Shown: positions 1-8,918, numbered from the stretch's first letter. The stretch is 42,021 nucleotides of DNA from an uncultured Finegoldia sp. (GCF_947252345.1 NZ_CAMXVC010000014.1:1-42021); one strand, 5' to 3'. The notes: generated by a model not told the origin, from the letters alone. A program made the numbers and translations.

Positions 1-7
1 ATTTTGG

Positions 8-48
8 CATACAAAAACCCCTCCATCCGTATTCCGGATTTTGGGGTT
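8..48 (-). terminator. Intrinsic terminator of the lysR gene (copy 1 of a repeated hairpin)
   Basis: On the minus strand the stem AACCCC/GGGGTT encloses a 3x3 purine internal loop (AAA opposite GGA), an inner stem ATCCG/CGGAT and a five-base loop, followed by TTTTTG. It lies about 60 bases past the lysR stop codon. The same hairpin, in the opposite orientation and about 80% identical, ends the apgM-like gene at 3851-3892. Confidence 0.8.
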
Positions 49-107
49 CAGGTCAATGAGTTATCTCTTTTAAAATTGATACTAACTTGTTAAGATTTTA
101 CGAATTA

Positions 108-1001
108 CTATAATAATGTTTGTTTATTGTCTTCTAGTATGTCAAAAAAAGCCTGTCCAGCGGGAGTCAAGTGGAGGTTTTTGTCATATACAAGGTTGAT
201 TTGTCGTTCCAATTCGCAGTCTTTTATTTTTATCGATTTTATTAGACCTGACTCTTCTTCCAACTTTACTGATTTCTTCGACATAATTGCAACTCCAACA
301 TCTTCAACAACTGCTTTTTTAATCGCTTCTTGGTTGTCTATTATAATTTCTTTTTTAAATTTTATCTCGTCAACACACGAACCCAAAAATTTGTATAGAG
401 AAGAACTTTGCGATTTAGTGATTAGGACTTGTCCTTTCAAATCGTCTAGGTTACAGATAACTTTTTCTGATAGCTCATTTTTTGTGCTTGCTATCAACAC
501 CAATTCATCTGTAAAAAAAGGTTTGGAAATATATTTGCTGGAATCCGTCTTTACATAATGGGATAAGAAAACAAATTCGATTTCTTTTTTTTCTAATTTT
601 TTGAATAAATCTTTTGATGAGCCTATAATCATATTTATATTAATTTTTGGGTACTTGTCTTGAAAAATTTTTATAAACTTGGGCATTAAATAAATTCCTA
701 TGAAGTTTGTAGAGCCAAAATAAATTGTCCCCTGATTGAGGTCTTCAATTTGTCTGATAAGTTCTTGGGATTTTTGATATACTCTTACAATTGCTTCTGC
801 ATATTTGATAAAATGCTTTCCTTGGATTGTGAGGCTGACAGTTTTTCCATTTCTGTCAAACAAAAACACTCCCAACTCTTGTTCTAAACTATCTATATGC
901 TTGCTTATTGCCGGCTGAGACAAGTACCTAAGTTCTGCCGTCTTCGTAAAACTTTTACATTCTGCCAAAACTAAAAAAGATTCTAATTTGCTGATATCCA
1001 T
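108..1001 (-). CDS. LysR-family transcriptional regulator
   Basis: The 297-residue protein has the usual LysR length and architecture. An N-terminal winged helix-turn-helix (about residues 1-60, with the typical SFTKTAELRYLSQPAISKHI recognition region) precedes a periplasmic-binding-protein-like effector domain (about 90-290). The start at 1001 has a good site, AGAGGTGAACAA, before the ATG. It is divergent from the DASS transporter gene 130 bases away, the usual layout for a LysR protein controlling its neighbour. The palindrome 1033-1047 overlaps its own -10 box, suggesting autoregulation. The effector is unknown; by context it is probably the anion carried by the transporter or a metabolite of it. 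Confidence 0.93.
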   Translation of the reverse strand: MDISKLESFLVLAECKSFTKTAELRYLSQPAISKHIDSLEQELGVFLFDRNGKTVSLTIQGKHFIKYAEAIVRVYQKSQELIRQIEDLNQGTIYFGSTNFIGIYLMPKFIKIFQDKYPKININMIIGSSKDLFKKLEKKEIEFVFLSHYVKTDSSKYISKPFFTDELVLIASTKNELSEKVICNLDDLKGQVLITKSQSSSLYKFLGSCVDEIKFKKEIIIDNQEAIKKAVVEDVGVAIMSKKSVKLEEESGLIKSIKIKDCELERQINLVYDKNLHLTPAGQAFFDILEDNKQTLL

Positions 1002-1029
1002 TTGTTCACCTCTTTTGATTTCTGATTTT

Positions 1030-1047
1030 ATTATAACATATAGTTAT
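1030..1047 (-). promoter_or_regulatory. lysR -10 box overlapped by a LysR-type T-N11-A palindrome
   Basis: ATAACATATAGTTAT (1033-1047) is a perfect inverted repeat with the T-N11-A form of LysR operators. The minus-strand TATAAT (1030-1035) overlaps its edge, so binding could repress lysR while activating the divergent transporter gene. The site is seen in the sequence; the role is inferred. Confidence 0.55.
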
Positions 1048-1068
1048 TAATATTAGAATAAAATAGAA

Positions 1069-1097
1069 TTGTGTTATCGGTTTTCGTATAATATAAT
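1069..1097 (+). promoter_or_regulatory. Promoter of the DASS transporter gene
   Basis: TTGTGT (1069-1074), a 17-base spacer and TATAAT (1092-1097). The weak -35 fits an activator-dependent promoter. The site also argues against the upstream ATG at 1069 as start codon, because transcription should begin near 1104. Confidence 0.55.
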
Positions 1098-1131
1098 TAT
1101 TGTAACAAATTTAGAAAGGTTGATAACAATT

Positions 1132-2583
1132 ATGAAAACGAAATCATCAGAAAGTAAAAAAAGAGCCTCAACTGGTGCTAAAATAGGTGGAGTTATTGCT
1201 GTAATTCTATTTTTTACGCTAATGTTGATGCCCACTCCTAAGGGAATGAGCCCCGAAGCACAAAAATCGCTTGCTGTTTTTGTCTTTGCTCTAATAATGT
1301 GGGTTGCTCAGCCAATTCCAATCTATCAAACTTCGATAATTGGAATTTTAATTTTGCCTTTAATAGGTGCAGTTGAAAAACAAAAAGTAACGTTCGGAGC
1401 TTTAGGTTATGATATTATTTGGCTAATGGTAGCTGCGTTTGTATTGACATCTGCGATTAATGAAACAAATCTCGGCAAGCGTTTGGCATTGTCGATGCTA
1501 ACTAAGTTTGGAAAAACACCAAAGGGCACACTCATTGCCTTGATGTTAGTTAATTTTATACTCGCTTTTTTCATTCCAGCAACCAGTGCGAGGGCTGCGC
1601 TTCTCACTCCAATAATTATGATTTTATTGGAAGTCTACAAGCAAGTTCCTGGAGAGAGTAAGTTTGGAAAACTTATGACCTTGCAGGGAGTTATGAACAA
1701 CCATCTTGCAACTTCTATGGTTATAACAGCAACATCTAGTCAGCTTCTAGCTGTTGGATTTATCAATAAAATGACCGGAGCGCATCTCGGATATATGGAT
1801 TGGATTTTAGGTGCATTGCCACAAGCCATAATCACAGGCTTAATATCATTTTTAATTGGCTATAAACTTTATCACATTGCTGATTTGAATATCGGTGGCG
1901 AATCAACTAAGGAAATTCTAAGAAACCAATTAAAAGAGCTTGGTCCTATGACTTTGGCGGAAAAGAAAACTGCTTTGATATTTGCTTTTACCCTACTTTC
2001 TTGGGCAACTGGTAATTACCAAGAAAAGTTGTTTGGTTTTAGCATTTCAACTGAACAAACCGCAGTTTTGAGTATGCTTCTTTGCCTACTCCCTAAAGTT
2101 GGGGTTATTGATTGGAAGCAAGCAAACATAAAGTGGAATCTAATGATATTTTCTTCCGGTGCATATGCAATTGGAAATGCTTTTAACGAATCAGGCGGGG
2201 CAAGTTTTATCATCAAAAACTTTGTCGAAAAAATCGGCCTTAACACTTTGAATCCAAATCTTGTCGCTGTAATACTTATATTTATAACTATTTTCAGCCA
2301 CTTAATCTTTACAACAAAAACAGTCAGGGCTACGATTTTGATTCCAACAATCATAACTTTGGCCAAGTCTTTAAACATTGACCCTGTACCATTGGCAATG
2401 GCTTGTTCTTTCGGAATAGCCTACACATTGACCTTGCCACCTCACTCCAAGGTCAACGCCTTGTATTTGAGTCTAGGTCACTTCGACGTCAAAGACGAGA
2501 TGACTCTAGGTATGATAACTTGTTTCATCGGCTCAGTAGTTATTTCAATTATGTATTTTACTTATTATCAATTAATATTTTAA
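1132..2583 (+). CDS. DASS-family (SLC13) sodium/anion symporter
   Basis: This polytopic membrane protein has about 11-12 hydrophobic segments and the divalent-anion:Na+ symporter fold. Family signs include MPTPKGMSPEAQKSLAVF near the N-terminus, the conserved PIPIYQTS stretch, and the late TLPPHSKVNALYLSLG region. Known substrates are dicarboxylates, tricarboxylates or sulfate; which one applies here cannot be read from sequence. The reading frame is open from 1069, but the ATG at 1132 has the site AGAAAGG and lies downstream of the promoter, giving 483 residues. The apgM-like gene starts 19 bases after its stop and is probably cotranscribed. Confidence 0.88.
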   Translation: MKTKSSESKKRASTGAKIGGVIAVILFFTLMLMPTPKGMSPEAQKSLAVFVFALIMWVAQPIPIYQTSIIGILILPLIGAVEKQKVTFGALGYDIIWLMVAAFVLTSAINETNLGKRLALSMLTKFGKTPKGTLIALMLVNFILAFFIPATSARAALLTPIIMILLEVYKQVPGESKFGKLMTLQGVMNNHLATSMVITATSSQLLAVGFINKMTGAHLGYMDWILGALPQAIITGLISFLIGYKLYHIADLNIGGESTKEILRNQLKELGPMTLAEKKTALIFAFTLLSWATGNYQEKLFGFSISTEQTAVLSMLLCLLPKVGVIDWKQANIKWNLMIFSSGAYAIGNAFNESGGASFIIKNFVEKIGLNTLNPNLVAVILIFITIFSHLIFTTKTVRATILIPTIITLAKSLNIDPVPLAMACSFGIAYTLTLPPHSKVNALYLSLGHFDVKDEMTLGMITCFIGSVVISIMYFTYYQLIF

Positions 2584-2602
2584 GCATTGTTAAGGAGAAT
2601 AT

Positions 2603-3838
2603 ATGAATAAAAAAGTTGTATTGGCTGTCGCAGATGGAGTCGGCGACAGACCATGTGAAATATTAGGAGGTAAAACTCCTTTAGAATACGCTTCTACTCC
2701 GAACTTGGACAAACTCGCTTCATCTGGCACAACAGGAATAATGGATGTTCTCGGAGCTGGTATTCCTATAGGCACAGATCTCGGACATATGATTTTGTTT
2801 GGATATGGCCCAGAAGACTATCCAGGTCGTGGACCAATTGAAGCATTTGGAAGAGAAATTGAACTTCAAGCTGGCGATGTTGCTTTTAGATCCAACTTCG
2901 CTACTGTAAATAATAAGTTATGCGTCGTAGACAGAAGAGCTGGAAGAATTAGAAAAAGCACAAATTTATTAGCAGAATCTTTAAATGGAATAGAAATTGA
3001 CGGAATAAAAATCATCTTCAAAGAAGCGACTGAACACAGAGCGGTTTTAATTTTAAGAGGCCCTGGACTTTCTTCAAACATAACAGACACCGATCCAAAA
3101 GTCGCAGGAATTGACGTTGACTACAAAAAATGCAAATCAAAAGACAACAAGCCTGAATCGGTATTCACAGCTGAAATTTTAAACAAATTTTTGCTAAAAG
3201 CAAATGAAATTTTATCAAAACACCCAGTTAATTTAGAAAGGGTTAATCAAGGACTTTTGCCGGCTAACTTCATACTCACAAGAGGAGCTGGTATTATGCC
3301 AAACATTGAAAAAATTTCTGACAAACTAAATCTAAAAGGTGCCTGCGTTGCTGCAGAAGGAACGGTTTTGGGAGTTGCACGCCTTGCTGGTTTTACTCCA
3401 CTAACTAGTGACACAATGACAGGCAATATCGACACAGATGTTTATGCAAAAGCAAAAATGACGATAGAAGCCTTAAAAGAGCACGATTTTGTTCTAGTAA
3501 ATTTAAAAGCCACAGACCTCTTTGGACACGATGGAAATCCAGAGAAAAAATCTAAGGCAGTTGAAGTATTTGATAAATTTATCGGACTTTTATTAGAAGC
3601 AAATTTGGAAAACACAATAATCTCGGTCGCAGCCGACCACTCAACACCTTGTGAGAGAATGGAACACAGTGGCGATCCAGTTCCAATTTTAATAGCAGGC
3701 CCTGGAATTAGACAAGATAGAGTAACTAAATTCGATGAAATTTCCTGCAGTTACGGAGGGCTCGGAAGAATAAAAGGAAAAGACTTATCAAACACACTTT
3801 ATGATTATTTAGAAAAAGTAAAAAAACAAGGTAACTAA
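2603..3838 (+). CDS. apgM: Archaeal-type cofactor-independent phosphoglycerate mutase homologue (alkaline phosphatase superfamily)
   Basis: The 411-residue protein matches the apgM family along its length. It has the N-terminal metal-binding ADGVGDRP (Asp11), the GKTPLEYASTPNLD stretch, the GRGPIEAFG and GDVAFRSNFATV motifs, the C-terminal TDLFGHDGN and AADHSTP metal ligands, and HSGDPVP. Characterised members interconvert 2- and 3-phosphoglycerate through a phospho-serine in a PGSD-type motif. Here that position is Thr58 (IGTDLGHM). Thr is a normal nucleophile elsewhere in the superfamily, so the protein may be active with altered specificity. AAGGAG precedes the ATG. Pairing with an anion transporter and LysR regulator, rather than glycolytic genes, suggests a substrate-specific catabolic role; glycolytic use is not excluded. 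Confidence 0.82.
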   Translation: MNKKVVLAVADGVGDRPCEILGGKTPLEYASTPNLDKLASSGTTGIMDVLGAGIPIGTDLGHMILFGYGPEDYPGRGPIEAFGREIELQAGDVAFRSNFATVNNKLCVVDRRAGRIRKSTNLLAESLNGIEIDGIKIIFKEATEHRAVLILRGPGLSSNITDTDPKVAGIDVDYKKCKSKDNKPESVFTAEILNKFLLKANEILSKHPVNLERVNQGLLPANFILTRGAGIMPNIEKISDKLNLKGACVAAEGTVLGVARLAGFTPLTSDTMTGNIDTDVYAKAKMTIEALKEHDFVLVNLKATDLFGHDGNPEKKSKAVEVFDKFIGLLLEANLENTIISVAADHSTPCERMEHSGDPVPILIAGPGIRQDRVTKFDEISCSYGGLGRIKGKDLSNTLYDYLEKVKKQGN

Positions 3839-3850
3839 AACATTGAAATA

Positions 3851-3892
3851 AGCCCCAAAATCTGTTAAACGGATGGAGGGGCTTTTGTGTGC
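3851..3892 (+). terminator. Intrinsic terminator of the DASS-apgM operon (copy 2 of a repeated hairpin)
   Basis: AGCCCC/GGGGCT outer stem, AAA/GGA internal loop, ATCTG/CGGAT inner stem with one G-U pair, loop TTAAA, then TTTTGTG. It starts 12 bases after the apgM stop and is an inverted, diverged copy of the element at 8-48. Confidence 0.85.
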
Positions 3893-3893
3893 A

Positions 3894-3929
3894 ATAAAAA
3901 AACTGATGAAACACGCATTTCATCAGTTT
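3894..3929 (-). terminator. Intrinsic terminator of the suf operon
   Basis: Perfect 12-bp stem AAACTGATGAAA/TTTCATCAGTTT with a six-base loop, 28 bases past the sufU stop, followed on the minus strand by TTTTTT. It sits back to back with the apgM terminator. Confidence 0.88.
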
Positions 3930-3956
3930 AAAATTTACTAGCTATTTTGTTTTATA

Positions 3957-4412
3957 TTAGTCTGGGATAAATGAGCCTTGTGATTTTTCATTTTCCAACA
4001 TATCTTTTAGTGTGTACCACGAAAGCACTGCACATTTTACCCTCGCAGGAAGTGTAGATATGCTTTTAAAACACACCGCATCTTTTAGAACTTTCAATTC
4101 TTTTCGGTCAGTAATTTCTCCTTTTATCATGGAAATGAATTTATTGCAAAGCTCAATCGCTTCTGTCGTCGATTTTCCTTTGACTACATCACACATTATG
4201 GATGTGGATGCTTGTGATATTGCACAGCCCAATCCAGTGTATGCGATGTCTTCTATAGTGTCGCCAACGACATTTAGTTGCAATGTTATTTCATCTCCAC
4301 AGCTTGGGTTATGCCCCAATTCGCAATGTGTCGGATGTTCCAATTCACGTCTGTTGGATTTATCCCTGCTTTTTTCTAATATTAATTCTGTATATAAACT
4401 ACCTAATTCCAA
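3957..4412 (-). CDS. sufU: Fe-S cluster assembly protein SufU
   Basis: The 151-residue NifU/IscU-fold protein has the three conserved cysteines and the aspartate of SufU: NPSCGD (Cys38, Asp40), GCAIS (Cys63) and KCAVLSW (Cys127). The longer gap between the second and third Cys marks the Gram-positive SufU subfamily rather than IscU. SufU accepts sulfur from the cysteine desulfurase SufS through a zinc site and passes it toward SufBCD. The gene is last in sufCBDSU and overlaps the end of sufS by 14 bases. The start is TTG at 4412; an AAGGAG stands 11 bases upstream inside sufS, and the nearer ATG (4417-4419) is out of frame. Confidence 0.92.
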   Translation of the reverse strand: MELGSLYTELILEKSRDKSNRRELEHPTHCELGHNPSCGDEITLQLNVVGDTIEDIAYTGLGCAISQASTSIMCDVVKGKSTTEAIELCNKFISMIKGEITDRKELKVLKDAVCFKSISTLPARVKCAVLSWYTLKDMLENEKSQGSFIPD

Positions 4413-5649
4413 TTCTCATCAATCTCCTTACATCTTCAAGATGTTCTATGAAAAAGTCCACTTCTTCAAATGTATTATAAAATGCAAAACTTGCTCTACA
4501 TGAGAAGTTTGTTTTCAAATATCTGTGGAGTGGTTGTGCACAGTGGTGGCCGCTTCTGATTGCAATTCCGAAACTATCCATAATGCTTGCAACGTCATGT
4601 GGATGAGCTTCTTTGAAGTTAAAATCGAGCACGGGCGATCTGTGAGGGTTACTCGTTGTGTATACGTCAATAATGTCGGATTTTTCTTTTATTTTATCGT
4701 AAGCATAATCCATCAATGATTTTTCGTAATCTCTTATATTGTCAATTCCAATTTTTTCAATGTAATCAATTGCTGTAATCAATGATTTTACCGCTCCGAC
4801 ATCCTGTGTACCTGCTTCAAATCTGCCGGGTGATGGCAAATAAGATGTTTTGTCTTCGAAAACATATTCAATCATATCTCCGCCATACAAGAATGGCTTG
4901 ATAGAATTTAACAATTCTTCTCTTCCATAAAGTATTCCAACTCCCATTATGCTCAACATTTTATGACCAGAGAATGCGAGAAAGTCGCAGCCTAATTTTT
5001 GAACATCAACTTTGTTGTGTGGAATATACTGTGCAGAGTCAACTATGCAGATGCAGTCTTTGTTCACTGATTTTACGTATTTAATCATTTTTTCAACATC
5101 AGGCATAGTTCCCACGACGTTAGATGCTTGTGTTATCGAAAATATTTTCGTCTTATCTGTGATTGTTTTCTTGAAATCTTCAAAGTTCAACTGCATATTT
5201 TGTTTGTCGACATACAAATATTTTAATTTCGCTTTTGTTTTTTTGCATACTTCTTGCCAAGTTACGAGATTGCTGTGATGTTCCATTATCGAAATTACAA
5301 TTTCATCATCTTCTTTTAAATTTTCGTATGCGTATGAATATGCTATCAAGTTCAAAGATTCCGTGGTATTTCTAGTAAACACTATTTCTGATGTTTTTTT
5401 TGCATTTATGAACTTAGAAACTTTTGCTCTTCCAGATTCATAAACATCTGTTGCCAATACGCTGAGAGTGTGAGCTCCCCTGTGAGGATTTGCATTTTCG
5501 TATTTGTAAAATTCGCTAACACTGTCAATTACTTGAATCGGTTTTTGGCTTGTAGCTGCGTTATCCAAATACACTATTGGGTTTTTGTATTCTTTGTTTA
5601 GATACAAGAAATCTTTTCTTATATCTTCAACTTGTAATCTATCTAGCAT
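4399..5649 (-). CDS. sufS: Cysteine desulfurase SufS
   Basis: This PLP-dependent class V aminotransferase-fold enzyme (416 residues) releases sulfur from L-cysteine as an enzyme persulfide. The PLP lysine is Lys230 in FSGHK and the persulfide cysteine is Cys370 in RSGHHCAQP, with the short RSGHHCA loop typical of group II (SufS) enzymes. EHHSN and the substrate-binding RFEAGTQ region are also present. The ATG overlaps the last codons of sufD, with GAGGG as ribosome site. With SufU next to it, it forms the sulfur-mobilising half of the suf operon. Confidence 0.95.
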   Translation of the reverse strand: MLDRLQVEDIRKDFLYLNKEYKNPIVYLDNAATSQKPIQVIDSVSEFYKYENANPHRGAHTLSVLATDVYESGRAKVSKFINAKKTSEIVFTRNTTESLNLIAYSYAYENLKEDDEIVISIMEHHSNLVTWQEVCKKTKAKLKYLYVDKQNMQLNFEDFKKTITDKTKIFSITQASNVVGTMPDVEKMIKYVKSVNKDCICIVDSAQYIPHNKVDVQKLGCDFLAFSGHKMLSIMGVGILYGREELLNSIKPFLYGGDMIEYVFEDKTSYLPSPGRFEAGTQDVGAVKSLITAIDYIEKIGIDNIRDYEKSLMDYAYDKIKEKSDIIDVYTTSNPHRSPVLDFNFKEAHPHDVASIMDSFGIAIRSGHHCAQPLHRYLKTNFSCRASFAFYNTFEEVDFFIEHLEDVRRLMRIGIR

Positions 5650-6688
5650 TCAAATCCCTCTTTGCCATTTTATTTCTTATAAATTTGAGCAACTTGTTCT
5701 CCAAGTTCTGATTGTCTAATTTATTTAATGATTCGCTGAATTTCGATTCTACAATCATACTTTCAGCGGCTTCTCGTGAAATAGCACGATTCATTATATA
5801 AAACAACATATCAGAGTCTATCTTACCGGCACTAGCAGCGTGATTTCCAATTACGTCATCTTCTCCTGACAACAAAACTGGAACTGACAAGCTCTTTGCA
5901 TCATCAGATAATAATACAGCATACTCTTCTTCGGTTCCCGCCGAACCCGTAGAGCCTTTTTTGAAATCGAGCGTCGATTTGAAATTCTTGTATGATTTTC
6001 CCTTCAATGCGCCATTAACAACGCATGATGATTTAGATTGTTCGCCGAAATGGTTGATTTCATACAACATATTCAACGAATTTTCACCATGAGTGAAGTA
6101 GATGCTGTTGATATCCAAGTTGGAATTTTTGCCGTTCAAATTAGCCTTTGTATTGACGAAATTATCAAGACTTCCCATTTCGTATTGGCTAAGCGTCACG
6201 TGACTATTGTCCTCCAAATTCAAAATAACAGATTCCAATGCTGTCGTGTATTTTTCTGTTTGAACGACAAACACTTGAACATTGCTGTTTTCCTTGGCAT
6301 TGATTTCAATTACTGAACTTCTGAATTTTTTGTTCTTGTCGTTATCTCTGTAATCAATAACGACCTTTATACTTGAATTTTTTTCAGCAACAATCTTGTG
6401 AGTATCCAACAATATATCATACTCTCTATCAGTTACAAGCTCTACAATTCCATAATCTTTTACTTCATTTTCTTCAGTCTTATACAATTTGAATAGATTG
6501 CCTGATTTTTCATTCAAATCCAAAGCTTGTTGGCAAACTCCGAAATCTTTGTTTTCTATTGGTTCAAATGGGTCAGACTCCATTCTGTATTCTTTTATAT
6601 CTATATCAGGGATATTAACTTCAGTTTCGTTGACCTTCAAATACTTGAAAGTTTTAAATCCCAGTACATTTCCTTTAATTTGTTCCAT
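5639..6688 (-). CDS. sufD: Fe-S cluster assembly scaffold subunit SufD
   Basis: The protein is a beta-helix relative of SufB, with weakly conserved N-terminal half and the family-typical C-terminal region (GTEEEYAVLLSDDAKSLSVP, then VIGNHAASAGKID and DMLFYIMNRAIS). SufD pairs with SufB in the SufBC2D complex that builds nascent clusters. The frame stays open to a TTG at 6694, but the ATG at 6688 is correctly spaced from TAGGAG, giving 349 residues. It starts 9 bases after sufB and overlaps sufS by 11. Confidence 0.92.
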   Translation of the reverse strand: MEQIKGNVLGFKTFKYLKVNETEVNIPDIDIKEYRMESDPFEPIENKDFGVCQQALDLNEKSGNLFKLYKTEENEVKDYGIVELVTDREYDILLDTHKIVAEKNSSIKVVIDYRDNDKNKKFRSSVIEINAKENSNVQVFVVQTEKYTTALESVILNLEDNSHVTLSQYEMGSLDNFVNTKANLNGKNSNLDINSIYFTHGENSLNMLYEINHFGEQSKSSCVVNGALKGKSYKNFKSTLDFKKGSTGSAGTEEEYAVLLSDDAKSLSVPVLLSGEDDVIGNHAASAGKIDSDMLFYIMNRAISREAAESMIVESKFSESLNKLDNQNLENKLLKFIRNKMAKRDLNAR

Positions 6689-6697
6689 ATACAACTC

Positions 6698-8110
6698 CTA
6701 TCCTATGCTACCTTCAAGTTCAAGATTGATTAAATTATTCATCTCTACCGCATATTCCATAGGCAATTCCTTTGCAATAGGTTCAGCAAATCCACGAACT
6801 ACCATAGACTTTGCTTCTTCTTCCGGAATACCTCTTGTCATCAAATAGAAAATAACTTGGTCATCTATCCTACCAATAGATGCCTCGTGTCCCAAATCGA
6901 CATTTTTATTTGCTATTTTAACAACTGGAATTGTATCTGACCTGCTTTCATTATCTAGCATCAATGATTCACAACTTACTGATGATTTTGAATCAAATGC
7001 GTTTTCTTTTATATCTACTAATCCTCTGTAGACACTAATACCTCCAGATTTAGAGATTGATTTGCTGTTTACATAGCTTGTAGTGTGAGGAGCCGCATGA
7101 ATCATAACAGCACCTGTGTCCAAGTTTTGGTCATGACCTGCAAATGAAATACCAGTGTATTCACTACTTGCACCTTCACCCTTTAAAACACTTGAAGGAT
7201 ACAACATCGACACCGCAGAGCCAAATGAACCCGAAACCCATTCTACCTTGCCATTTTTTTCAATTATCGCTCTCTTGGAGTTCAAATTGTACATATTACG
7301 CGACCAGTTTTCAATTGTAGAAAATCTCAAAGTAGAATTTTCCCCAACAAAAATCTCAACAGCACCTGCGTGTACATTGAGTGCATTGTATTTTGGTGCA
7401 GAACAACCTTCAATGAAATGACAATAGCTGTCGTCTTCTACAATAATCATTGTATGCTCAAATTGACCAGCTCCTGGAGCATTCAATCTGAAATAACTTT
7501 GAAGAGGAATCTTTACATCTACTCCTTTTGGAACGTAAACAAAAGAGCCACCCGACCACACGGCATAGTGAAGTGCCGCGTACTTGTGAAGACGTGGCGT
7601 AATCGCTTTGGCAAAATATTTTTTTACTATATCTTCGTATTTTTTAAGTGCTGTATCAAAATCAGTGTAGATAACACCTTGGTCAATCAATGATTGTTGA
7701 ATGTTGTGATACACAACCTCACTGTCGTATTGTGCACCAACACCACTTAACACCATTTCTTTTTCAGCTTCTTGAATACCGAGCTTGTCGAAAGTTTCCC
7801 TAATGTCTTCTGGAACATCATTCCAATTATGACTCTTGTCAGCATCAGGTCTAATATATGTTGTAACCTTGTCCATATCCACAACGCTCAAATCAGGTCC
7901 CCACTCAGGGTCTTCTGATTTGTAGAAAATATCAAGAGCTTCCAATCTTTTTTCTAACATCCACTTAGGTTCATTTTTTTCAGTAGAAATTTGCTTTACA
8001 ATATCAGTAGTCAAACCTTCTTCTGTTTTCTTTCTATAAGTGAATTTGTTCTTGATGTCATAGATACCTCTATCCATATCATCAACATAAGTCTTCTTTT
8101 TAGGTGCCAT
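6698..8110 (-). CDS. sufB: Fe-S cluster assembly scaffold subunit SufB
   Basis: The 470-residue protein has normal SufB length and strong family motifs: YAALHYAVWSGGSFVYVPKG, EDDSYCHFIEGCSAP, the SSVSCESLMLDNESRSDTIP region with a conserved Cys, and GHEASIGRIDDQVIFYLMTRG near the C-terminus. SufB is the core scaffold of SufBC2D. The start shares one base with the sufC stop (TAATG), and GAGGTGA precedes it. No frameshift or missing region is seen. Confidence 0.96.
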   Translation of the reverse strand: MAPKKKTYVDDMDRGIYDIKNKFTYRKKTEEGLTTDIVKQISTEKNEPKWMLEKRLEALDIFYKSEDPEWGPDLSVVDMDKVTTYIRPDADKSHNWNDVPEDIRETFDKLGIQEAEKEMVLSGVGAQYDSEVVYHNIQQSLIDQGVIYTDFDTALKKYEDIVKKYFAKAITPRLHKYAALHYAVWSGGSFVYVPKGVDVKIPLQSYFRLNAPGAGQFEHTMIIVEDDSYCHFIEGCSAPKYNALNVHAGAVEIFVGENSTLRFSTIENWSRNMYNLNSKRAIIEKNGKVEWVSGSFGSAVSMLYPSSVLKGEGASSEYTGISFAGHDQNLDTGAVMIHAAPHTTSYVNSKSISKSGGISVYRGLVDIKENAFDSKSSVSCESLMLDNESRSDTIPVVKIANKNVDLGHEASIGRIDDQVIFYLMTRGIPEEEAKSMVVRGFAEPIAKELPMEYAVEMNNLINLELEGSIG

Positions 8111-8859
8111 TATTTCACCTCTTCTCTAATCCAATTGAATCCTTTTTCTTCAATTTGGTCTAGAAGTTCGCTGGAACCTTCTTTTACAATAGTGCCGTCC
8201 ATTATTACATGAACGAAATCCGGCTTAACTTCTTTTAAGATTTCCTTGTGGTGAGTAATGACAATAACAGAATTATTTTCATTCAAAAACTCTTTTACGC
8301 CCTTCGATACAATTCTTACCGCATCAACATCAAGGCCTGAGTCTGTTTCATCGAGAATAGCCAATTTTGGTTTCAGCATAAGCATTTGCAAAATTTCGTT
8401 CTTCTTTTTTTCACCACCGGAAAAACCGACATTCAAATATCTGGAAGAATATCCATGATCAAATTCAAGTATATCCATTTCATCTTCCAGTTCTTCTCTG
8501 AATTCTAAGAATCCTATATTTTCATCAGTCTTGGCAATTTTTGCACTTCTGATGAAATTTTCCACACTAATGCCCGAAACTTCCATTGGATTTTGGAACG
8601 ACATAAAAATACCTTTTTTGGCTCTCTTATCAGTAGACAAATCCATAATACTTTCACCATCAAGCAAAATATCGCCTGAAGTTGTTTCATACTCTGGATT
8701 ATTTAAGATTACATTGGCTAAAGTAGACTTACCAGAACCATTTGGTCCCATAATAACGTGAACTTCACCGTAGTTTATGTTTAAATTTATGTTGTTTAAT
8801 ATCTGTTTGTCCCCTACTTTAGCAGATAAGTTTTTAATAGTTAATAAATTTTTTGACAT
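8110..8859 (-). CDS. sufC: Fe-S cluster assembly ATPase SufC
   Basis: The 249-residue ABC ATPase has Walker A GPNGSGKST (about residues 38-46), Q-loop MSFQNP, the Suf-specific signature GFSGGEKKKNE, Walker B LAILDETDSGLD and switch histidine ITHH. SufC powers conformational change in SufBC2D. It is the first gene of sufCBDSU, behind a good ribosome site (AAGGAGG) and the promoter at 8919-8947. No SufR, IscR or other regulator gene is adjacent. Confidence 0.96.
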   Translation of the reverse strand: MSKNLLTIKNLSAKVGDKQILNNINLNINYGEVHVIMGPNGSGKSTLANVILNNPEYETTSGDILLDGESIMDLSTDKRAKKGIFMSFQNPMEVSGISVENFIRSAKIAKTDENIGFLEFREELEDEMDILEFDHGYSSRYLNVGFSGGEKKKNEILQMLMLKPKLAILDETDSGLDVDAVRIVSKGVKEFLNENNSVIVITHHKEILKEVKPDFVHVIMDGTIVKEGSSELLDQIEEKGFNWIREEVK

Positions 8860-8918
8860 AATAACCTCCTTACAGTTATGTAATATATGAATGTGTAAGT
8901 GTTTTTATGTCCTACTAT

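Noticed and set aside
127..558. 143-codon plus-strand frame inside lysR
   Set aside because: Antisense to a clear LysR gene, no ribosome site and no recognisable protein features. The same applies to plus-strand frames such as 4012-4503, 11077-11565 and 32084-32500.
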